A stretch of DNA of 10,716 bases, from the NCBI GenBank assembly GCA_031283025.1, contig JAITCP010000002.1, positions 1 through 10,716 on the forward strand, in the 5' to 3' direction. Of this stretch, positions 1 through 5,722 are shown in pieces. Every line of letters starts with the position of its first letter. Position 1 is the stretch's first letter. Source of the stretch: Spirochaetaceae bacterium. GTDB taxonomy: Bacteria > Spirochaetota > Spirochaetia > Treponematales > Breznakiellaceae. Under the pieces are notes generated by a model. That model was not told where the DNA came from, did no database searches, and saw only the letters and a program-made list of their open reading frames with translations. A program made the translations under genes and the position numbers.

Positions 1-228
1 GATTTTGCCCTTCTTAAAGACACGCTCCGCCAAATCTGCAAAACGCTGGATCATACCAACCTGAACGATAACCCCCTGTTTGATAACAATCCCAGCGCGG
101 AACGTATTGCCCGCCATATTTTTGAAGAAGCCTCGCGGGCTCTCCCCCCGGCGGCTGCGCCGCTCCTCCACGCCGTAGATGTCTACGAAACACCCGGAAA
201 CATGGCGCGCTACGGGAATGTCCGGTAA
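1..228 (+). CDS. queD: QueD / 6-pyruvoyl-tetrahydropterin synthase family protein, C-terminal fragment
   Basis: This is the last 75 codons of an open frame that enters from the left edge in frame 1 and stops at TAA 226-228. The peptide carries the family's C-terminal landmarks: LDHTNLND near the start, where the Asp-His pair belongs to the catalytic relay, an NPSAERIA segment that begins the following helix, and VDVYETPGNMARY, where the Glu of ET contacts the pterin substrate. The N-terminal zinc-binding histidines lie outside the window. Family members are small enzymes of about 120-150 residues. They either make 6-carboxytetrahydropterin for queuosine/7-deazaguanine synthesis or act as 6-pyruvoyl-tetrahydropterin synthases, and the fragment cannot distinguish these. 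The gene is followed by a 200-bp gap and has no visible link to the sulfur genes downstream. Confidence 0.85.
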   Translation, partial: DFALLKDTLRQICKTLDHTNLNDNPLFDNNPSAERIARHIFEEASRALPPAAAPLLHAVDVYETPGNMARYGNVR

Positions 229-246
229 TCATTAATTTTACATACT

Positions 247-262
247 ATCCATCCATCCATCC
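247..262. repeat. ATCC tetranucleotide tandem repeat, four units
   Basis: Four perfect ATCC units run in tandem in the non-coding gap after the queD-like gene. The rest of the 229-428 gap holds no convincing ORF. Its only other notable content is the promoter-like pair at 369-397. The repeat is short and may be incidental. Confidence 0.6.
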
Positions 263-368
263 CGAAGAAGTTCCCTCCAGGAATTCATTCCCTCGGATAC
301 TGTGCTTATTCTATCATTTCCACTGAAAAGTAAATGCGGCTGGCCCAAATACAGTCTGAGGAGGTTCA

Positions 369-397
369 TTGACAAAAAATAAAAATACTGCTAATTT
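369..397 (+). promoter_or_regulatory. Putative sigma70-type promoter of the exporter-uxuA pair
   Basis: A perfect TTGACA box (369-374) is followed after 17 bp by TAATTT (392-397). The spacer is A-rich, which favours promoter activity, but the -10 hexamer matches the consensus at only three positions. Transcription would start near 404, giving a leader of about 25 nt before the ATG at 429. Confidence 0.5.
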
Positions 398-428
398 ATT
401 CTAAATCTTTTTAATTAGTGCGGAATTC

Positions 429-1121
429 ATGATTTCTATTCTCTTATATGCCATTATTATGTCATTTACTCCAGGGCCAAATAATATTATGTCAATGAAT
501 AACGCAAAAAATGCGGGTTTTAAGGAAGGGCTCAAATTTAATTTTGGCATACTTGTTGGTTGTCTTTTTATAATGGGATTGTGTTTGGCGTTTTCTTCCG
601 TTTTATATAATTTGGTCCCAAAAGTACAATTTCCAATGAAAATATTGGGAGCGGCATATTTGGTTTTTTTAATTGTAAAAACAATCGTTCCTTCAAAAGA
701 ACATGAAACGGCAAGTAATAACGGAAGGGAATCTCTAAAAACTGAAGTTTTTAGAGATTTACCGCTTAAAAACGCACGTTTCGTAGCCCAAAGGGCGAGA
801 AACTGCAAAGGAACCTCTAAAAACAACCGGTTTTTAGAGGTTCCCGGAAGTTTTATAATTGGAGCGTTATTGCAATTCATAAATCCAAAAATGATACTTT
901 ACGGAATAACGGTAATGTCATCGTATATACTACCATATTATAAAGAAATACCAATATTAGTAATATTTGTTTTCTTATTATCATTAATGTCATTTATCTC
1001 AACAATATGCTGGGCGTTATTTGGCTCATTATTCAGTGTTATGTTTAACAAACATAAAAAATTATTGGATATAATAATGGCAATACTGTTATTATACTGT
1101 GCAATTTCATTGTTCATATGA
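429..1121 (+). CDS. LysE/RhtB-family exporter, EamB-like (cysteine/O-acetylserine efflux), carrying an in-frame repeat insertion
   Basis: This is an inner-membrane amino-acid exporter of 230 residues. The N-terminus shows the family signature SFTPGPNN (about residues 12-19). The C-terminal half (LLQFINPKMILYG, then ICWALFG and LLLLYCAISLF) recalls E. coli EamB, a cysteine and O-acetylserine exporter, more than the lysine or threonine exporters. That assignment is from memory, not from an alignment. About six hydrophobic segments can be seen. Residues 100-140 are foreign: they are hydrophilic, basic, and encoded by a triple-hairpin repeat (722-850). Removing these 41 residues leaves 189, near the family's usual 200, and rejoins NNG to SFIIGALLQF. 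The insertion falls in the loop between membrane segments 3 and 4, where it might be tolerated. The gene is clearly AT-richer than its neighbours, which suggests transfer. Its ribosome binding site is weak (GGA at 422-424). The start was chosen because the signature lies close to the N-terminus. Confidence 0.85.
   Translation: MISILLYAIIMSFTPGPNNIMSMNNAKNAGFKEGLKFNFGILVGCLFIMGLCLAFSSVLYNLVPKVQFPMKILGAAYLVFLIVKTIVPSKEHETASNNGRESLKTEVFRDLPLKNARFVAQRARNCKGTSKNNRFLEVPGSFIIGALLQFINPKMILYGITVMSSYILPYYKEIPILVIFVFLLSLMSFISTICWALFGSLFSVMFNKHKKLLDIIMAILLLYCAISLFI
722..850 (+). repeat. Triple-hairpin palindromic repeat inserted in frame in the exporter gene
   Basis: The element is bounded by a 6-bp direct repeat, CGGAAG, at 722-727 and 845-850. 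The two copies are 123 bp apart (41 codons), so the insertion keeps the frame. Three stem-loops follow one another. The first has a 14-bp perfect stem (730-743 with 746-759, loop GA). The second is an interrupted stem (774-776 with 804-806, 778-782 with 799-803, 786-789 with 793-796, loop AAA). The third has a 15-bp perfect stem (810-824 with 830-844, loop 5 nt). The first hairpin, 727-759, is identical to the reverse complement of the palindrome at 6676-6711. No stop codon occurs in the host gene's frame. The design recalls Rickettsia palindromic elements, but homology to them is not implied. Confidence 0.85.
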
Positions 1122-1139
1122 AACAACAGGAGCAGATAC

Positions 1140-2216
1140 ATGCAAATGACTATGCGCTGGTTCGGTACGGGCTATGATTCTGTTACATTGCAGAACATCC
1201 GGCAAATTCCCGGCGTACAGGGCGTTATCACCACCCTGTACGGAAAACAACCAGGCGAGGTTTGGAGCAGGGAAGAAATTTCCGGCCTTAAAAAAACCGT
1301 GGAGGACAGCGGGCTTTCAATCGCCGGAATTGAAAGTGTCAACATCCATGATTCCATCAAGACAGGTTCCCCGGAACGTAACGCTTACATCGCCAATTAT
1401 TGTACTACTCTGGAAAATCTGGGCCAGGCGGGGATCAACATGGTCTGCTACAATTTTATGGCCGTCTTCGACTGGACGCGGTCGGATCTGGCCAAGAGGA
1501 GGCCCGACGGGGCGGCGGTAATGGCCTACGATCAGGCAATTATTGACAAAATCGATCCCCATGACATATCAAGCGCCATGAACGCGCAATCCAACGGCTA
1601 TGCCCTGCCGGGCTGGGAACCTGAGCGGCTGGAAAAGCTGAAAGAACTCTTTGCCTTGTACAGCAATATAGGCGAGGATAAACTTTTCGCGCATCTCCAA
1701 TATTTTTTGGAAGCGATTATGCCGGTCTGCGAAAAATACGGGATCAAGATGGCCATTCACCCGGATGATCCGGCATGGTCTGTTTTTGGCCTTCCCCGGA
1801 TAATGACGGGCAAGGAAACCCTGCTCCGTCTCTTAAAATTGGTCGATCATCCCTTGAATGGGGTTGCGCTATGTACCGGGAGCCTTGGAACCAATCCCCG
1901 TAACGATATTCCTTCCATAATAAGGGCTATTAGTGGAGAACGTATCCATTTTGTGCATCTTAGGAACCTGCGGCATAACGGGCCGGGGGATTTTGAGGAA
2001 GCGGCCCATCTTTCATCGGACGGTTCCCTGGATATGTATGAAATCGTAAAAGCCCTGTACGATTCGGGTTTCGACGGCCCCATACGGCCGGATCACGGGC
2101 GGACTATCTGGGGTGAAGCCTCCATGCCCGGTTACGGCCTCTACGACCGCGCCCTGGGGATCGCCTACATTTTAGGCCTTTGGGAGGCGGTAGAAAAAGG
2201 CGCAAAATTTCAATGA
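1140..2216 (+). CDS. uxuA: Mannonate dehydratase
   Basis: The enzyme dehydrates D-mannonate to 2-keto-3-deoxy-D-gluconate (EC 4.2.1.8) in cytoplasmic glucuronate catabolism. It is 358 residues long, the usual family size. It opens with MRWFGTG and continues with a GVITTLY segment, ESVNIHDSIK, YNFMAVFDWTR (104-114) and IHPDDPAWSVFGLPR (206-220). A CTGSLG motif (245-250), FVHLRN (271-276) and IRPDHGR (315-321) follow. By family pattern the divalent-metal ligands should be H207, C245, H273 and D318, and all are present. AGGAG at 1128-1132, seven bases before ATG 1140, fixes the start; a second ATG two codons later is less well spaced. The gene lies 18 bp after the exporter gene and probably shares its transcript. 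It has no metabolic link to the cysteine genes, and no other hexuronate gene is in view. Confidence 0.95.
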   Translation: MQMTMRWFGTGYDSVTLQNIRQIPGVQGVITTLYGKQPGEVWSREEISGLKKTVEDSGLSIAGIESVNIHDSIKTGSPERNAYIANYCTTLENLGQAGINMVCYNFMAVFDWTRSDLAKRRPDGAAVMAYDQAIIDKIDPHDISSAMNAQSNGYALPGWEPERLEKLKELFALYSNIGEDKLFAHLQYFLEAIMPVCEKYGIKMAIHPDDPAWSVFGLPRIMTGKETLLRLLKLVDHPLNGVALCTGSLGTNPRNDIPSIIRAISGERIHFVHLRNLRHNGPGDFEEAAHLSSDGSLDMYEIVKALYDSGFDGPIRPDHGRTIWGEASMPGYGLYDRALGIAYILGLWEAVEKGAKFQ

Positions 2217-2227
2217 AAAACCAGATA

Positions 2228-2287
2228 GCCTATTGACAAAAAAAGAATTATAGGCCATTCTATACATAGTAATCATATATGTTTACT
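2228..2287 (+). promoter_or_regulatory. cysK upstream region: TTGACA box and nested inverted repeats
   Basis: The 96-bp gap before cysK contains a perfect TTGACA (2233-2238), but no good -10 hexamer at 16-18 bp. The nearest candidate, TATACA (2261-2266), is 22 bp away. Three inverted repeats overlap the region: GCCTAT 2228-2233 with ATAGGC 2250-2255, TATAG 2249-2253 with CTATA 2260-2264, and a 20-bp near-palindrome at 2268-2287 (AGTAA, T, CATATATG, T, TTACT) with nine of ten pairs matching. The arrangement suits a repressor or activator controlling cysteine synthesis (an Rrf2/CymR-like or LysR-type protein, for example), but no regulator gene is in the window and the promoter assignment is uncertain. 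Confidence 0.4.
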
Positions 2288-2312
2288 TATTTTATTGTGA
2301 GAGGAGAAAATT

Positions 2313-3233
2313 ATGGCAAGAGTAGAAAAAATCACCGATCTTATCGGGAATACGCCGCTGGTCAAAATCAACAAGCTCAACGAGGGCGGAGCGACGGTGT
2401 ATGTCAAATTGGAGAGCTTTAACCCCCTGCACAGCGTCAAGGACCGCATAGCTCTTTCGATGATTGAGGCCGCCGAAAAAGAAGGCAAATTGAAGGCGGG
2501 AACGGTCATTATTGAGCCGACAAGCGGCAACACCGGCATAGGGCTGGCTTATGTGGCGGCGGTCAAGGGCTACCGGATAATTCTGACCATGCCGGAAACC
2601 ATGAGCATTGAACGCCGCAAACTGCTCAAAGCGCTGGGAGCCGAGTTGGAGCTTACCGAGGGGGCCAAGGGCATGAAAGGGGCAATCGCCAGGGCGGAAG
2701 AACTGGCCGCGGCTACCCCCAATTCGTTCGTTCCCCAGCAGTTCAATAACCCCGCCAATCCGTTGGTACACGAAAAAACCACCGGCCCGGAAATCTGGGA
2801 CGATACCGACGGTCAGGTTGATATTGTGGTCGGCGGAGTGGGAACAGGCGGAACCTTGACCGGAGCGGGAAGGTTTCTGAAGTCGAAAAAATCGAGCGTC
2901 AAAATTGTCGCCGTGGAGCCTGCCGCTTCTCCGGTGCTTTCGGGCGGACAGCCGGGCCCTCATAAAATTCAGGGTATCGGAGCGGGATTCCAGCCTCAAG
3001 TGTATGATCCGTCCGTTATCGACGAAATTTACCAGACCGATGAGGGCAAAGCCGGAAACACGGCGCGCCGTCTTGCAAAGGAAGAAGGCATCATCGTGGG
3101 CATTTCGTCCGGCTCCGTTCTTGAAGCGGCACTGACTGTCGCCAAAAGGCCGGAAAACAACGGCAAGACCATAGTAGCCATATTGCCGGACACCGGCGAA
3201 CGTTATCTGTCAACTTGGCTCTGGGAGGAATAG
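2313..3233 (+). CDS. cysK: Cysteine synthase A (O-acetylserine sulfhydrylase)
   Basis: This is a cytoplasmic PLP enzyme that makes L-cysteine from O-acetylserine and sulfide. It has 306 residues, typical for CysK. Landmarks in order are LIGNTPLVKI (10-19), the PLP lysine K43 in HSVKDR, the substrate loop TSGNTG (70-75), the phosphate-binding loop GGVGTGGT (174-181), a pocket region GIGAGF (221-226), SSGS (265-268) and the C-terminal PDTGERYLST (292-301). The start follows AGGAG (2302-2306) by six bases. The gene leads a tight operon: the shell gene starts 8 bp after its stop, and serine acetyltransferase, which supplies its substrate, is the last gene. That acetyltransferase ends in isoleucine, the residue known to enter the CysK active site in the cysteine synthase complex. 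Confidence 0.96.
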   Translation: MARVEKITDLIGNTPLVKINKLNEGGATVYVKLESFNPLHSVKDRIALSMIEAAEKEGKLKAGTVIIEPTSGNTGIGLAYVAAVKGYRIILTMPETMSIERRKLLKALGAELELTEGAKGMKGAIARAEELAAATPNSFVPQQFNNPANPLVHEKTTGPEIWDDTDGQVDIVVGGVGTGGTLTGAGRFLKSKKSSVKIVAVEPAASPVLSGGQPGPHKIQGIGAGFQPQVYDPSVIDEIYQTDEGKAGNTARRLAKEEGIIVGISSGSVLEAALTVAKRPENNGKTIVAILPDTGERYLSTWLWEE

Positions 3234-3241
3234 GAGAATTT

Positions 3242-4189
3242 ATGGCAACAACTGAACTAAACGCGCTGAATAAGGCGCAGGCGTATCAACTGGCGGACAT
3301 TACCAAAACCCCGCCGCAATTCGGCGCGATTACGCCGCGCTGGCTGACACGGTTCCTGGAATTCAAAGGGCTGGACGCGGGTATTTACCGTGTCAACAAA
3401 GTGGTTGAGGGGGAAACGCCGCTTGATGTTTTATGCTCATCGGAAAAAAAGAGCGCGGAGATTCCTGAAGGATACGTAAATTATCAGCAAAAGCCGCGGG
3501 AATATACGCTCAATTCGATTTCTACCATTATCAATGTGGATACCGCCGTGGAGGATGTGTTTTCTTCGCCATACGACCAGACAAAAGAGCAGTTGCATTT
3601 GGCGGTTGAAAGTTTGCGTGAGCGGCAGGAGAGCCAGATTATCAATAACGATGATTACGGCCTGTTGAAAAATGTTCCCGACAGCCAGCGCATAACCCCC
3701 GGAAACAGAGCGGGCTCTCCCATGCCCGATGATCTGGATGAATTGATTGCAAAAGTGTGGAAAGAACCGGCATTCTTTTTGGCGCATCCAAGGGCTGTTG
3801 CCGCTTTTCAGCGGGAATGTACGCGCAGGGGCGTTCCTCCCGCTGCCGCATCCCTTTTTGGCGGCACCTTTATTCTGTGGCGCGGTATTCCGATTGTGCC
3901 TACGGATAAATTGTTTGTGGACGGACTGAAAAACCCCAAGAGCAAAACAGGCAAGACCAACATTCTTTTGGTGCGCACCGGCGAAGCAAAACGCGGAGTT
4001 ATCGGTTTGTACCAGACAGGAATGCAGAACGAACAATCAAGGGGACTTTCCGTGCGTTTCAGGGGAGTGGACAACAAAGGCCTTGCATCGTATCTCCTCT
4101 CGCTGTATTGCTCAGCCGCAATTCTTTCCGAGGACGCTATTGCCGTCCTTGAGGATGTGGAAGTGGGTAACTATTATGATTACGCCTAA
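3242..4189 (+). CDS. Family 2A encapsulin nanocompartment shell protein (SrpI / MMP-I type)
   Basis: This is an HK97-fold protein expected to assemble into an icosahedral shell of about 60 subunits that encloses cargo. At 315 residues it matches SrpI of Synechococcus elongatus and mycobacterial major membrane protein I. Family-like features include the N-terminal arm ending in PPQFGAITPRWL (24-35), YRVNKV (49-54), the E-loop region around YVNYQQKPREYTL (78-90), a long helix of the P-domain (110-131) and an A-domain section with FGGTFILWRGIPIVPTDKL (206-224). The C-terminal part runs VRTGEAKRGVIGLYQTG (244-260) to LSLYCSAAILSEDAIAVLEDVEVG (286-309). No transmembrane segment is evident despite the old membrane-protein name. 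The start at 3242 follows AGGAG (3232-3236); nine earlier in-frame codons beginning at 3215 overlap cysK and lack a comparable site. Its stop overlaps the start of the desulfurase gene by 14 bases, which implies translational coupling of shell and cargo. Confidence 0.93.
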   Translation: MATTELNALNKAQAYQLADITKTPPQFGAITPRWLTRFLEFKGLDAGIYRVNKVVEGETPLDVLCSSEKKSAEIPEGYVNYQQKPREYTLNSISTIINVDTAVEDVFSSPYDQTKEQLHLAVESLRERQESQIINNDDYGLLKNVPDSQRITPGNRAGSPMPDDLDELIAKVWKEPAFFLAHPRAVAAFQRECTRRGVPPAAASLFGGTFILWRGIPIVPTDKLFVDGLKNPKSKTGKTNILLVRTGEAKRGVIGLYQTGMQNEQSRGLSVRFRGVDNKGLASYLLSLYCSAAILSEDAIAVLEDVEVGNYYDYA

Positions 4190-5591
4190 CGATTACGGGC
4201 TGCCTGATCCAAAGGAACTTGAACAATGGGCGTCGCCCTATTTTCCCGAATTTCAGGAAAATAAAACAAACGACGCCCAGGCCGCGTATTCTCCCGTTGT
4301 TGCGTCTTATAAAGATCCGCCGAATACGCAAGCGCCCTATAAAGGCCCGTCTTACAAAGACGCGTCTTTGGGCGCTGACAGGTTTGACGTAAACCGTATT
4401 CGGCAGGATTTTCCCCTCCTGAACGAAAAGGTCTCGGGCGGCAAACCCCTTGTCTGGCTTGACAACGGTGCGACAACGCAAAAACCTAACGCGGTAATAG
4501 ACCGTATTTCGTATTTTTACAGGCACGAAAATTCAAATGTCCACCGGGGCGCGCATGAGCTGGCCGCCCGTTCCACCGACGCTTACGAAGCGGCGCGGGA
4601 AACAACGGCAAAATTTTTGGGAGCGCCGTCAAAGGACAATATCGTGTTTGTGCGCGGAACAACGGAAGGCATTAATCTTGCAGCCTTTAGTTTCGTAAAA
4701 CCGCTGCTCTCCGTCGGCGATGAAATAATACTCACCCATCTTGAACATCACGCCAACATAGTACCGTGGCAGATGATAGCGCAGGAAACCGGCGCGTTGT
4801 TAAAAGTCGCTCCGGTTGACGATACGGGGCAGATTATTTTGTCCAAATACGCGGAGCTTTTCAGCCGCCGGACAAAGTTTGTTTCGGTAACGCACGTTTC
4901 AAACGCTTTGGGAACCATTACCCCGGTTTGGGAGATGGTTCAAATTGCCCACGCGCACGGCGTTCGCATACTTGTTGACGGGGCGCAGTCGGTTGCCCAC
5001 ACGCCGATAAATGTCAGCGCGCTGGATGCGGATTTTTTTGTGTTCTCCGGGCACAAAATATTCGGGCCTACGGGCATAGGCGCTTTGTACGGAAAGACGG
5101 ACGCTCTGGAAGAAGCCCAGCCGTACCAGGGCGGCGGCAATATGATAAAGGACGTAACCTTTGAGCGCACGGTCTACAATGATCCTCCGGTTAAGTTTGA
5201 AGCGGGAACCGGCAATATTGCCGATGCCGTAGGTCTCGGCGCGGCTCTGGATTATGTTTCAAGCATTGGAATTGCCAACATCAGCGAGTATGAACATCAA
5301 CTGCTTAATTACGCAACACACGAACTTACACGCATAAACGGACTGCGCCTTATCGGTACGGCGGCGGAAAAAGCGAGCGTTTTGTCCTTTGTGCTTGACG
5401 GCGCAGGCGTTGAACAAGTCGGCAGACATCTTGCCAGCCGCGGCATTGCCGTGCGCGCCGGACATCACTGCGCACAGCCGATCTTGTGCCGCTTCGGGCT
5501 GGAAGCGACCGTGCGCCCGACCATAACATTCTACAACACGGCGGAAGAAATTGACAAATTGGTATGCGCGGTAAGGGAACTTGCGTTGTAA
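4176..5591 (+). CDS. SufS-like cysteine desulfurase, predicted encapsulin cargo, with N-terminal loading extension
   Basis: This class V PLP enzyme removes sulfur from cysteine to give alanine and an enzyme persulfide. The catalytic domain (about 72-471) aligns with SufS: WLDNGATTQKP, SNVHRGAHELAARST, LEHHANIVPW (189-198, cofactor-stacking histidine), VDGAQSVAH, PLP lysine K294 in SGHKIFGPTG, and RAGHHCAQP with catalytic C432. An extension of about 70 residues precedes it. It has a short helix-like segment (PKELEQWASPYFPEF, 12-26) and then a low-complexity linker with three YK motifs (Y45, Y55, Y60) amid prolines. Desulfurases encapsulated in family 2A shells carry such N-terminal domains, which direct loading, so this protein is inferred to be cargo. 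ATG 4176 lies inside the shell gene's last codons. The frame stays open to 4083, but those codons read through the shell gene and give unfamiliar sequence. No strong ribosome binding site precedes 4176, consistent with coupled translation. Confidence 0.93.
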   Translation: MITPNDYGLPDPKELEQWASPYFPEFQENKTNDAQAAYSPVVASYKDPPNTQAPYKGPSYKDASLGADRFDVNRIRQDFPLLNEKVSGGKPLVWLDNGATTQKPNAVIDRISYFYRHENSNVHRGAHELAARSTDAYEAARETTAKFLGAPSKDNIVFVRGTTEGINLAAFSFVKPLLSVGDEIILTHLEHHANIVPWQMIAQETGALLKVAPVDDTGQIILSKYAELFSRRTKFVSVTHVSNALGTITPVWEMVQIAHAHGVRILVDGAQSVAHTPINVSALDADFFVFSGHKIFGPTGIGALYGKTDALEEAQPYQGGGNMIKDVTFERTVYNDPPVKFEAGTGNIADAVGLGAALDYVSSIGIANISEYEHQLLNYATHELTRINGLRLIGTAAEKASVLSFVLDGAGVEQVGRHLASRGIAVRAGHHCAQPILCRFGLEATVRPTITFYNTAEEIDKLVCAVRELAL

Positions 5592-5592
5592 A

Positions 5593-5708
5593 GGGAGTGG
5601 GGAGTGGGGAATGGGGAGTAGGGATCGTTGTATGTAATCTTAGCGTGAAAGAAACACGCAATGCTTACGAACAAAAACCCCACTCCCTACTCCCCATTCC
5701 CTACTCCC
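5593..5708. repeat. G-rich tract (possible G-quadruplex) paired with a C-rich inverted copy between cargo and acetyltransferase genes
   Basis: Immediately after the desulfurase stop, five G-runs occur on the coding strand at 5593-5595, 5599-5602, 5606-5609, 5613-5616 and 5621-5623, with loops of 3-4 nt. This satisfies the usual quadruplex pattern. A C-rich arm at 5684-5708 is the reverse complement of 5600-5624 at 24 of 25 positions, with a 59-nt spacer. The transcript could therefore fold either as a quadruplex or as a long hairpin. The right arm ends three bases before the AGGAG (5712-5716) of the serine acetyltransferase gene. It could tune expression of that gene relative to shell and cargo, or simply be a dispersed G-rich repeat. 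Confidence 0.75.
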
Positions 5709-5722
5709 TACAGGAGAATAAT

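Noticed and set aside
722..850. The insertion as an IS or transposon remnant, given the flanking CGGAAG direct repeats.
   Set aside because: It has no transposase coding capacity or terminal inverted repeats of the IS type. The three-hairpin structure and exact frame preservation fit a palindromic repeat element better.
722..850. A short CRISPR-like array formed by the repeated hairpin arms.
   Set aside because: The repeats are inverted pairs with 2-5 nt loops, not direct repeats with unique spacers, and no cas genes are present.
401..880. A 159-residue minus-strand ORF overlapping the exporter gene.
   Set aside because: It is the mirror of the exporter and of the palindromic element, shows no recognisable family features, and the plus strand has a clear LysE-family protein.
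2216..2312. A sulfur-responsive riboswitch (S-box or T-box) upstream of cysK.
   Set aside because: The 96-bp gap is too short for either class, and no conserved core or terminator hairpin with a U-run was seen.
2292..2999. A 235-residue minus-strand ORF opposite cysK.
   Set aside because: The plus strand has an unambiguous CysK with all motifs, and the reverse frame is a GC-driven shadow rich in Arg and His with no domain signal.
4083..4175. A 31-residue N-terminal extension of the desulfurase starting at 4083.
   Set aside because: It lies wholly inside the shell gene in another frame, gives unfamiliar sequence, and has no ribosome binding site. MITPNDYG at 4176 is the sensible start.
5469..5520. 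Apparent loss of the desulfurase catalytic cysteine, because the position matching MCRAS of E. coli SufS reads TVRPT.
   Set aside because: Counting from the C-terminus of E. coli SufS puts the catalytic Cys364 in the GHHCAMP motif, which is present here as GHHCAQP (C432). The second cysteine of E. coli SufS is not the catalytic one.
5564..5722. A 53-residue N-terminal extension of the serine acetyltransferase, since the frame is open back to 5564.
   Set aside because: The extension overlaps the desulfurase end and translates the G-rich repeat into low-complexity sequence. AGGAG at 5712-5716 clearly serves the ATG at 5723.
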